From Glaciecola sp947496235 (GTDB taxonomy: Bacteria; Pseudomonadota; Gammaproteobacteria; Enterobacterales; Alteromonadaceae), in assembly GCF_050306235.1 (NCBI RefSeq), contig NZ_JBLWFH010000014.1:36157-100156 (forward strand): a DNA stretch of 64,000 bases. The letters run 5' to 3'. The notes under the pieces were generated by a model. It had not been told where the DNA came from and did no database searches. It saw only the letters and a program-made list of their open reading frames with translations. Positions 46,360 to 54,383 of the stretch are shown here, piece after piece; positions within the stretch are counted from its first letter, which is position 1, and every line of letters starts with the position of its first letter. Made by a program: the position numbers and the translations under genes.

Positions 46360-48507
46360 ATGATTCGAAAAGTCATAGTGGCTTTCATCTTAATCGCTTC
46401 TTTGTTGGCGTTTTTCTTTTTCACTGACGGACAAAATAACGCTTCAACTAAAGCCGCTATTTCCTCAAAAACTGATTCGGGATTAACAGAATCTGAATCT
46501 CAATTGCATTTCTCACGAAAAAAAGTCCTAGCAACGGATAGATTAAAAGCACTATACCGACAAAGACAAGCTTGCTACAGCGATCAAGAAAGCGCTAAAG
46601 ACACTGCTCTAAAAATCCATGGAATGATTGTTTCAGCCTTAGAAAAAGAAATCAGAAATGGCGCGACTATTGGAGAACTTTATCAATATAAAAGTCAGTA
46701 TTCGGTTTATTTTGAGTCCTTCAAAGATCTAATTATATTGGCGAAAATCAGGGTTGAAGAAGAGAAATACCAATTAACAGATAAGTTAGAAATTGTTGAT
46801 CAATGGATGGGTATGGAAGTACTTCCAAAGTTTGCGCCTGAAAAGCGGGCTAAGACCATTGAAAGGCTCCTTGAATATAAAGATTCATCTGTCATATTTA
46901 CTGTTAAACTCGCAGATAGTGTTGCACCTCAAGACATAAAAAATCTGATTAAGAATAACGGAAACTTTAATACTTACTTAAAAATGCGCAACCTGCATTT
47001 AGCAAGTAAAGATGAAGATTCTTTATACCTTATCCCTTATATCTCTCCTTCACTTCTATTCATTAAAGTAGCAGAGCAACTATCTTTTTCGGAATTCAAA
47101 CAGGCCATAAGAAATCATCGCTTCACCGTCAATGAAATCGCTGTTGCGATGTTAAATAACCTGTCATTCGAGTACTTAGAAGCATTACTTCAACAAACTG
47201 ACAATATCGGGGATTTCCCTATCACTGCAAACTTTGACCGGTTTATCTTTGAAAATTTAGCTGATATAGCTGCCTATAAACACCAAGTTAAATTGCTGCA
47301 TTTACTCGAAGAGAAAGGGATTCAAGCTACTAATTTGCCAGGCTTAGTAACAGGTCTGGATCTGGCCACCCAAGGTATTTTTAGCAACCTAAAAAGTAAT
47401 ATTGACCAAGCCACTTTGGAAGATTACCTAGAGACCCTTGAATTCTTCAACCGCAGAGGTTATCCAATGCATGCTCGTGAAGATGCTCATCAAGATGAAA
47501 TGATAACTTGGTATGGCTCTGAATATACTTCAATAAAGCCCTCGAGAGCTCTTCAGAATAATGTTTTGCAGCAAAAATTAAATTCCTTAATAAAGATTAC
47601 CCCTGCAGACTATAGTAAGCAAAAACCTTCGGATGAGTCCGAAATATCGAAAGTAATTCAACAAGCGAATCAATTAAAATTTGCCCGAGAGCAATATGCG
47701 CTAACCTGTGAGGACATTGGGGAAGCAATTATCGAAGAGGAAGGTTACAAAACAAGCTTTGATTTTCGAACTTTTAGGGACTCACTTTCAATTAAGGCTA
47801 CCGTTGACGAAATATTTGCTGAACTACAAGCGATAGACCCGACACTAGTTGATTTATGGATGCCGCCTCCCGACGTTATATTTTCAACATCCGACCGAGA
47901 CAAAATCCCCTTGTTACAGTTATTAGATGATCAGGATGTTGATGCCCTCATTAATTACGTGTCACAAAATCCACTGTCGTCTTTAGAAACCGCTTATTTG
48001 TTTCAGTACGTATTTCAAAAGCCTGAGATATTCATGGTTGTCTGGCACGCTAGAATAGATCCAAAGCTACCTACCAACATGCATTTGCTTCGACGGTCGA
48101 ACTATGAAAAATGGTTTGCTCTGGTTAACGAAGGATTTGATTTTTCGATATTTACTGTAGAGCAAAAACGAGGTAGAGATATCTTTACTATCGCTGCATT
48201 AGAGTCCCAAGAATTAGTAGAGCTTTTATTAGACAATGGATATCAGCCAGGTTTTAAGCATTATGGTGTAGATTCATTGGATGTGGTGCTTGATGATAGT
48301 TACGAAAAAGGTAACCTTAATCCCAATTATTTCGTTATTAAAGCACAAATACCCGAACTGGAATCTAGTCATATTTCGAGAATGGCTAGGTTAAAAATGT
48401 TCTTTCCTCAAGCGTATGCAAAATTACAACTTAGCGATGAAGAAATGGCCCGAGTTAATAGCTCTGATATCAATCGCTACCACAAGGATATTACTAAAAG
48501 ACATTGA
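46360..48507 (+). CDS. membrane-anchored protein of unknown function
   Basis: A 715-residue protein with an N-terminal helix (about 5-22) that anchors or exports it, followed by a wholly helical, charged body. Near residues 600-640 there is an ankyrin-like unit (DIFTIAALESQELVELLLDNGYQPG), and earlier stretches (for example near 310-340) also look like degenerate ankyrin repeats. AGGGACGG precedes the ATG. No family recognised. Confidence 0.65.
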   Translation: MIRKVIVAFILIASLLAFFFFTDGQNNASTKAAISSKTDSGLTESESQLHFSRKKVLATDRLKALYRQRQACYSDQESAKDTALKIHGMIVSALEKEIRNGATIGELYQYKSQYSVYFESFKDLIILAKIRVEEEKYQLTDKLEIVDQWMGMEVLPKFAPEKRAKTIERLLEYKDSSVIFTVKLADSVAPQDIKNLIKNNGNFNTYLKMRNLHLASKDEDSLYLIPYISPSLLFIKVAEQLSFSEFKQAIRNHRFTVNEIAVAMLNNLSFEYLEALLQQTDNIGDFPITANFDRFIFENLADIAAYKHQVKLLHLLEEKGIQATNLPGLVTGLDLATQGIFSNLKSNIDQATLEDYLETLEFFNRRGYPMHAREDAHQDEMITWYGSEYTSIKPSRALQNNVLQQKLNSLIKITPADYSKQKPSDESEISKVIQQANQLKFAREQYALTCEDIGEAIIEEEGYKTSFDFRTFRDSLSIKATVDEIFAELQAIDPTLVDLWMPPPDVIFSTSDRDKIPLLQLLDDQDVDALINYVSQNPLSSLETAYLFQYVFQKPEIFMVVWHARIDPKLPTNMHLLRRSNYEKWFALVNEGFDFSIFTVEQKRGRDIFTIAALESQELVELLLDNGYQPGFKHYGVDSLDVVLDDSYEKGNLNPNYFVIKAQIPELESSHISRMARLKMFFPQAYAKLQLSDEEMARVNSSDINRYHKDITKRH

Positions 48508-48661
48508 TTTTGTATTAAGCACGAAATGACAGTAATGAGCCTTAGAGCATCCATTGGGTATTAACCCATATATCTTTTAGTCAATTTACATTATTCCTTT
48601 TTATCGGTAATTCCTTAACATCGACCTTGGGAAAATACACTTGTTTTCAAGGAAATGTAGT

Positions 48662-48973
48662 ATGAAGTTAAGTGAAGTATTAATCGTAGTAATTTTAGGT
48701 GCAGCGGCCTATAAATCCCTTTATGCAGATAATAAACCTTCCACCTCAAAACCGGTAGCAAATGTTGATAACAGTTATTTAACGGCTTTACGCTCGCCTC
48801 AAACGACAACCCAATCTTTTGTTTGTGATGGTCGACAGTATTGCAGTGATATGCGTTCTTATGAAGAGGCGATGTTTTTTCTGAAGAACTGTCCTGATAC
48901 TAAAATGGATGGCGACAATGACGGCATACCTTGTGAAAAGCAAATGCATGCCAATGATTGGTCACTGAATTAA
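48662..48973 (+). CDS. excalibur-domain exported protein
   Basis: The ATG at 48662 is chosen over an upstream TTG because AAGGAA lies about 8 bp before it. The 103-residue product has an N-terminal hydrophobic helix and a C-terminal excalibur domain with DGDNDGIPC (83-91), a calcium-binding-type loop, and partner cysteines in FVCDGRQYCSDM and NCPDTKMD. It is probably anchored to the inner membrane. Its stop overlaps that of the ApbE gene by 12 bp. Confidence 0.8.
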   Translation: MKLSEVLIVVILGAAAYKSLYADNKPSTSKPVANVDNSYLTALRSPQTTTQSFVCDGRQYCSDMRSYEEAMFFLKNCPDTKMDGDNDGIPCEKQMHANDWSLN

Positions 48974-49927
48974 ACCGTTTGAATAGTGCATTCTTCGCTG
49001 ATTATCCATAATAATGGCTTCGAACTCTGGCAGGCTGTTAATCAAGCCTAAACCATTTTGTAAGCCCATAACAAACACCGCAGTAGAAAGACCATCATTG
49101 TAAACAGATTCTGGCCCTATAATAGACACCGATTGAACCTCATAGGTGGAAGCACCAGTTTTTGGGGATAGAATATGATGATAACGTTTGCCGTCTTGCT
49201 CAAAGTATCGCTCGTAATCTCCAGAAGTAGACATAGCAGTATTTTCCAACGGAATAACCACTGCTTGTCTGTCTTTATTTCGTGGGTCTCGTATGCCAAC
49301 AATCCAAGGTTTTCCTCGTCTGTCTCCGAGTAATCTAGTATCCCCACCAGCGGTTACCAAAGCATGCTCAATGCCGAGGTCTTTTAATTTTTGAATGGCG
49401 TTATCTACTGCATATCCCTTGGCGATACCGCCTAAATCAATTTTCACATTCTCATGGGCAAACATAACAGTGTGTTTTTGAGGATCTAATTTAATATGCT
49501 GATAATTAATTGCGTCGAGTAAGGGCTGGATTTGAGCGTCAGTGGGTTTTTGATTCGTTTTGTAATTATACAGGTAGCCAACACTGGCAAAGGTAATATC
49601 GAATGCACCTTGACTCAATTCTGAGATTTGAATCGACAACGCCAACAAGTCGAACATTTCTTGCGAAATCTCCACCGGCCCATTCACAGCTTCACGGTTT
49701 ATTTTAGACAGTTCACTGGTCTCAATGTAGGGACTCATCAACTGATTTATCCGTTCCATTTCTTTCATCACTATAGTCAGTGCTTGCGCGCCCACTTTAG
49801 GATCTGAATGCCAAACTTCAGCATGAATATTGGTCCCCATAATGCCTTCACTACGCGTATGCCACTGGGCATTTGCCGCTAGGGAAAAAAGCAGCAGAGT
49901 TAGATACATTGAAAGGGATTTAATCAT
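48962..49927 (-). CDS. apbE: FAD:protein FMN transferase (ApbE)
   Basis: The ATG at 49927 is preferred to a GTG three codons upstream. The 321-residue exported protein has a signal peptide (ANA cleavage) and the ApbE pattern: GIMGTNIHAEVW, MNQLMSPYIETSELSKIN-like segments, VKIDLGGIAKGYAVD and AMSTSGDYERYF. ApbE attaches FMN to Thr/Ser of periplasmic proteins such as NqrB/C. It often occurs with DUF4266/DUF3570 genes in related bacteria, but here those are 31 kb away. No clear target motif was seen in the neighbouring genes. Confidence 0.92.
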   Translation of the reverse strand: MIKSLSMYLTLLLFSLAANAQWHTRSEGIMGTNIHAEVWHSDPKVGAQALTIVMKEMERINQLMSPYIETSELSKINREAVNGPVEISQEMFDLLALSIQISELSQGAFDITFASVGYLYNYKTNQKPTDAQIQPLLDAINYQHIKLDPQKHTVMFAHENVKIDLGGIAKGYAVDNAIQKLKDLGIEHALVTAGGDTRLLGDRRGKPWIVGIRDPRNKDRQAVVIPLENTAMSTSGDYERYFEQDGKRYHHILSPKTGASTYEVQSVSIIGPESVYNDGLSTAVFVMGLQNGLGLINSLPEFEAIIMDNQRRMHYSNGLIQ

Positions 49928-49940
49928 GCTGAGCACCTAA

Positions 49941-50213
49941 TCAAATGAAAAGCAAACCAATACCCGTCAACGCTATCAAAAGGGCACCTGTGTAAACATA
50001 CTTTGAAGGATACTTGGTGTATTCTGGATGTAAAATGCAATACACGGCGGAAAAGGGTAAACACAGAATAATCAAAATACCAAATAGTTTATCGCCTTTA
50101 CCAAAAGCCGCCGCCACTGTAATTAAGCTTCCAAAAAAGAACAGGGCAATACCGATACACGCGAAAATGGTAACCGCGACCAGTACGTAGCCGTTTGTGT
50201 CCAAGATATCCAT
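49941..50213 (-). CDS. small membrane protein, unknown
   Basis: A 90-residue protein with two or three membrane helices (about 10-35, 40-58, 68-88) and AAAGGA before the ATG. It lies 13 bp upstream of apbE and is likely co-transcribed. No family recognised. Confidence 0.65.
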   Translation of the reverse strand: MDILDTNGYVLVAVTIFACIGIALFFFGSLITVAAAFGKGDKLFGILIILCLPFSAVYCILHPEYTKYPSKYVYTGALLIALTGIGLLFI

Positions 50214-50275
50214 AAAATCCTTTGTTGAGCAAATTGGTTTTTAAAATATGGTATCACTTAGAGGAGCAAAGGTAA

Positions 50276-51019
50276 CTAATCTTGGCTACTAGCGGTTAGT
50301 TTTTCCCACTGCGCTTCTGTTAACACCTGTTTGTATTTAGTATCAAGTTGCCAGTCATCTTGTTCTGCTTTTTGCTCAATGAGGAAATCGAATAACAACG
50401 ATTGTAAATCATCGTACTCTTGCAGCAAGCTGTCTTCTTGTTCAGGTTTGGCTACCAAGGATTGTAATTGTTCAGACTCGGTCAATTCCGCTTTAAGGGC
50501 GATTAGCTCTGAATAAATCTCTTCAATGTAGGGATCAATATCCACTATTCTGCTACCGGTCACTGTAATTGCTTCCAAGTCGTCGGCATTTTGCATTTCT
50601 TCGGCAACCATTTTTCGCTTTTCACTGCTTGCTCGCTGTTTAAGTAGCGCCATCTCTTTAGCGTCTCGTAAAGTGGCAACTTCCGGCTCAAACCTATCCG
50701 CTTGCTCTTCCTTTGATGCTGATGGCGGCGGCAGACTAGGGGATAGTTGCGATTCCAGAGGCTCGTTGGGTGTATGCATAAAAATAAACGCCACAAAAAG
50801 TGCTGATGCAGCAATGGATGTAGCAAATTGCCATTTTGTCCACAAAGGTTTAGCTTTGGACTTAGACGCTGCAGCCGTGTGTTGACGCGCCATCGCTAAT
50901 ACCTTGTCATCGACTTCAGATGAGGGTATTTGATGTTTTGTTTGTTGATACAGTTTGCTAACAAAGGCCGAGTCTTTTTCGTCTTGGTCATTCAAATTAT
51001 CATCATTTTGATTACTCAT
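50276..51019 (-). CDS. anti-sigma-factor-like membrane protein
   Basis: A 247-residue protein with a charged cytoplasmic N-terminus (about 1-60, VDDKVLAMARQHT), one membrane helix near 64-82 and a periplasmic part. It is 4 bp overlapped with the ECF sigma gene, with a strong AAGGAGG site, so it is the expected anti-sigma partner, although no zinc-binding motif was seen. The periplasmic part contains ITVTGSRIV (50543-50569), which looks like a TonB box. Confidence 0.72.
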   Translation of the reverse strand: MSNQNDDNLNDQDEKDSAFVSKLYQQTKHQIPSSEVDDKVLAMARQHTAAASKSKAKPLWTKWQFATSIAASALFVAFIFMHTPNEPLESQLSPSLPPPSASKEEQADRFEPEVATLRDAKEMALLKQRASSEKRKMVAEEMQNADDLEAITVTGSRIVDIDPYIEEIYSELIALKAELTESEQLQSLVAKPEQEDSLLQEYDDLQSLLFDFLIEQKAEQDDWQLDTKYKQVLTEAQWEKLTASSQD

Positions 51020-51636
51020 ATTGACTGACCTCCTTTATTTCCAGTATCTGATTTAAGTAAATCACCAAGTTTTTGCTCTAAACAATGTCGAAGTGATTGG
51101 TAAGCATAACGGAGTCGACTTTTTGTAGCTTCAAAGCCTGTATCTATGATCTCTGCGATTTCCTTGGCGCTAAGCCCTGACTCTTCTTTTAATAAAAAAC
51201 AGTCTTTTTGTTGCATAGGCAATTTATCTAAACATTGCATCAACGCTTGAGATTGCAGCACTGTGTCATGGGCTTGTTCCGGCGATGATGCAGAAACACC
51301 TTCTACGGCTTCCTTATTTTCTGATTCCGAAATCACATTTTCGACCACCTTGATATGCCGAATATGATCAATTAAATGGTGACGCGCTATGGTATACAGC
51401 CAAGTGGTAAATTTTGCTTGCTGGTCAAAACTTGAGGCTCGGCTAATTACTTTGCTCCAAACCTCTTGGAATATATCTTCCACTAGGTTTTGATCGTGCA
51501 ACTGACGTGCTACATAACGGAAAAGCCCGCCTTTATGTCGCTCATAGAGCAACTGAAAGGCGGCATATTCTCCGTTTACAAACTGAGTTAATAAGTTCTC
51601 GTCAGTTTCCTGTACTGTCTGATTGTTTAGCGTCAC
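51016..51636 (-). CDS. ECF-type RNA polymerase sigma factor
   Basis: A 206-residue sigma-70 family protein: region 2 (about 25-95) has YERHKGGLFRYVAR and DIFQEVWSKV then TWLYTIARHHLIDHIRH; region 4 (about 130-190) has MQQKDCFLLKEESGLSAKEIAEII and EATKSRLRYAYQSL. It starts 35 bp inside the end of the vWA gene and overlaps the anti-sigma-like gene by 4 bp, forming one operon. Its targets may include this operon. Confidence 0.93.
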   Translation of the reverse strand: MTLNNQTVQETDENLLTQFVNGEYAAFQLLYERHKGGLFRYVARQLHDQNLVEDIFQEVWSKVISRASSFDQQAKFTTWLYTIARHHLIDHIRHIKVVENVISESENKEAVEGVSASSPEQAHDTVLQSQALMQCLDKLPMQQKDCFLLKEESGLSAKEIAEIIDTGFEATKSRLRYAYQSLRHCLEQKLGDLLKSDTGNKGGQSI

Positions 51637-53308
51637 TTAATGCCTGTGCGTTTCGTACTAACTGAATAAATTCACTTCGATAACCAAATTCATCTTTGCC
51701 CTTGGTAGCATTGGCAGTTTCAGTTATCCATTGAAAACTGGTGTCAGGGACAAATTTACTCTTTTTCATCTGCTGTGCAAAGCCTGCAACCGCAACTGCA
51801 AACTTATAATCATCAGATTGAGCATCGAAGTTGGTTATTTGTTCGCGTTTTACTGCTTGTTGAATAAGCTCGCTGGTATCACTATCAGGTTGCTTAAAAC
51901 GTAATTTTACAAACGCCAATTCGTCTGACACTTCCTTATCTTGCTGATTGTTTGTTTGATATCTTAGCTCGTCGTTAAACTTATCTTTGCTTTCAATCAA
52001 GGTTAATTCATACAGTGCGGTTACCGTATGGCCAGCACCAATATCACCGGCGTCTACTTTATCATTATTGAAGTCTTCTTTCGCTAATACGCGGTTTTCA
52101 TAACCAATCAAACGATACTCAGCGACTTGATTTGGATTAAACTCCACTTGAATTTTGACGTCTTTGGCGATGATTTGCATGGTGGATTGAAGTTCATCAA
52201 CCAATACTTTTCTGGCTTCGTTAATGGTGTCTATATAGGCATAGTTACCATTGCCAGCATCCGCCAGTTGTTCCATTAAATAATCATTGTAGTTACCCTG
52301 ACCAAAGCCTAATGTGGTTAATGCGATACCTTTATCACGCTCTTGCTCGATGAGTTCTATAAGAGCGTCTTGGTCTGTCATGCCGACGTTAAAATCCCCA
52401 TCGGTGGCTAAGATCACGCGGTTTATACCGTCTTTAATAAAGGCTTGTTCCGCCATTTTATAAGCTAATTGGATGCCTGCGCCGCCGTTTGTTGACCCGC
52501 CCGCTTGCAATTGATCCAGCGCTTGAGTTATTTGCGCTTTCTCGTTACCCGGAGTAGGTTCAAGTACCACACCTGAAGCACCCGCATATACCACAATAGA
52601 TACGCTATCTTTAGCGCTCATTTGATTTGTTAACATAGTCAAAGAACGCTTCAGTAATGGGAGTTTATTCTCTTGGTTCATCGAACCAGACACATCTAAA
52701 AGAAATACCAGATTTCGACCAACATCATCTGCTATTTCAGGGGTAAAGCCTTTTAGCCCAATGCGCATTAGGTGACGTTGGTCATTCCAAGGCGAAACCG
52801 ACACTGCGGTATTCACACTAAATGGTTGATCAATGTCTGTTGGCTGAGGATACTGATAATCAAAATAATTAATGAATTCTTCCACTCTCACCGCATCTGC
52901 TGGAGGTAAATAGCCCTGAGTCAACATGCGACGGGTATTGGTATAGCTACCAGTATCCACATCTATGGAAAAAGTAGAAACGGGGTCTGAACCAACTGTT
53001 TTTACAGGGTTTTCTTCAATATCTTGGTAGTTTTCATTGTTTGTATCTGGGCCTTGATAATCTAGTTCTTGCGGTCCTGGTGCCATTAACGAGTGAAAAG
53101 CAAAATTATCTGCCTTTTCTTGCACGATCCTCGATCCAGAGACTTGTATCATTTCTTGTTGCGCTCGTGCTTGATCTGCTTGCGCTTGTGCCGCTCGTTC
53201 TCGCTCAGCAATAACTTCACTTTCACCAGGTGAGTGTGAACAAGCGAAAGTAGCGAATACTGCAATGGCTAATAGACTGTGTTTAAAGCTAGTAGAAGGT
53301 CTTAACAT
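51602..53308 (-). CDS. von Willebrand A-domain lipoprotein (YfbK-like)
   Basis: A 568-residue lipoprotein (FAC lipobox, Cys23). After a linker containing IQVSGSRIV (residues 54-62) and FSIDVDTGSYTNTRRML, typical of the YfbK-type N-terminal domain, a vWA domain carries the MIDAS motif DVSGS (205-209) and TDGDFNVGMTD. The C-terminal part matches the DUF3520 extension. vWA proteins bind a metal ion and mediate protein contacts. It is the first gene of an operon with an ECF sigma factor and an anti-sigma-like protein. Confidence 0.88.
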   Translation of the reverse strand: MLRPSTSFKHSLLAIAVFATFACSHSPGESEVIAERERAAQAQADQARAQQEMIQVSGSRIVQEKADNFAFHSLMAPGPQELDYQGPDTNNENYQDIEENPVKTVGSDPVSTFSIDVDTGSYTNTRRMLTQGYLPPADAVRVEEFINYFDYQYPQPTDIDQPFSVNTAVSVSPWNDQRHLMRIGLKGFTPEIADDVGRNLVFLLDVSGSMNQENKLPLLKRSLTMLTNQMSAKDSVSIVVYAGASGVVLEPTPGNEKAQITQALDQLQAGGSTNGGAGIQLAYKMAEQAFIKDGINRVILATDGDFNVGMTDQDALIELIEQERDKGIALTTLGFGQGNYNDYLMEQLADAGNGNYAYIDTINEARKVLVDELQSTMQIIAKDVKIQVEFNPNQVAEYRLIGYENRVLAKEDFNNDKVDAGDIGAGHTVTALYELTLIESKDKFNDELRYQTNNQQDKEVSDELAFVKLRFKQPDSDTSELIQQAVKREQITNFDAQSDDYKFAVAVAGFAQQMKKSKFVPDTSFQWITETANATKGKDEFGYRSEFIQLVRNAQALSDAKQSDSTGN

Positions 53309-53621
53309 GATAATTTCCTTTGGTCTTTCATGATTGTCTATTCCCTATTGACGGACCTGAGTGTGAAAAGGGTTATTTATTTTCTAATTTTTTTATTTTC
53401 TACTTAATCGACTATTAAATTATGAATAGATTCATTTGAATAACGCTAAAACATCACCAAAGGTGACCTTAACTTTTTCAAATAACTAGCCCGTTAATGT
53501 CAGTTTATTTTACGCCCACCAAGAACAACATCTTAAACCATTGAATTAAATGAGCTTTATTTTCGGCACATTGATTGCTAAGAGCATCTTGAATAGTTGA
53601 AGTACCAGTTCAGGATTTTTT
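53309..53621. promoter_or_regulatory. divergent intergenic region
   Basis: A 313-bp AT-rich region between the vWA operon and the PEP-CTERM gene. It holds both promoters. No distinct operator or ECF-type consensus was recognised. Confidence 0.35.
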
Positions 53622-54341
53622 ATGTTTAAGACTTTATTACCCTTATTTTTTTTATGTTTTTCAGGATTTGTGTCTGCTAATTTGGTAACTATTAATTACA
53701 CTGGAATCATATATAACGAACACAACCCCAATGGCAATGATAGTTATGATTTTGGATATGCTGTTGGTGACAGTATTACGGGATCATTTGTCATCAATTT
53801 AGCCAATTTACCCACAGATTCAAACAGCAGCTCAGTAGCAGCCACCTATAATGATAATCCTAATTATGATTCAGAGTTTGTTACCTCGTCAGTAAGTGTA
53901 AATTTCGAAAGTGACACTACTGATAGTTCTTATCGCAATTACGATTCAGTCCAAATACAAGACAGTTCCACTCTCAATCGTTTACTGGTAAGAGATTACG
54001 ATTATGTGAGTAACTCCGACCGACGTGAATTAAACTATTCTTTAATCAATATTTATGATCCTTCCGATTTAAACATTTTTAATGGCGGAAACTTAGATAT
54101 TTCGTTTTCCCTTAATCAAAGTCAGTTGGCAAATATAGAATATAACTACGGCATTGTTTTTGTTGATAGATACGACCTAGATGATGTAGCAAATACTAGA
54201 GAGCGAAATTATATTCAGTTTAATATGACCAGCCTTTCTTATCAGTACAGTGCAAGCAACGCGGTCCCTACGCCGGGAATATTTGTTCTGTCAGGTCTAG
54301 GTTTTCTTGTGGTATTTGCTCGTCGTTTGAGAAACGCCTAA
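53622..54341 (+). CDS. PEP-CTERM family exported protein
   Basis: A 239-residue protein with a signal peptide (VSA) and a C-terminal sorting tail: VPTPGIFVLSGLGFLV followed by FARRLRNA, a VPTPG variant of the PEP-CTERM motif with hydrophobic helix and Arg-rich end. The body is rich in Asn, Ser, Asp and Tyr without a known domain. AGGA precedes the ATG. An exosortase elsewhere in the genome would be needed for processing. Confidence 0.8.
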   Translation: MFKTLLPLFFLCFSGFVSANLVTINYTGIIYNEHNPNGNDSYDFGYAVGDSITGSFVINLANLPTDSNSSSVAATYNDNPNYDSEFVTSSVSVNFESDTTDSSYRNYDSVQIQDSSTLNRLLVRDYDYVSNSDRRELNYSLINIYDPSDLNIFNGGNLDISFSLNQSQLANIEYNYGIVFVDRYDLDDVANTRERNYIQFNMTSLSYQYSASNAVPTPGIFVLSGLGFLVVFARRLRNA

Positions 54342-54363
54342 ATCTCGAAAAGATTACTTTAAG

Positions 54364-54383
54364 AAGGTCGCTCTGGCGACCTT
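54364..54383. terminator. terminator between convergent genes
   Basis: AAGGTCGC (54364-54371), loop TCTG, and GCGACCTT (54376-54383) form a perfect 8-bp stem between the PEP-CTERM gene and the convergent D-aminoacylase gene; a short T/A run follows on the plus side. Confidence 0.65.
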
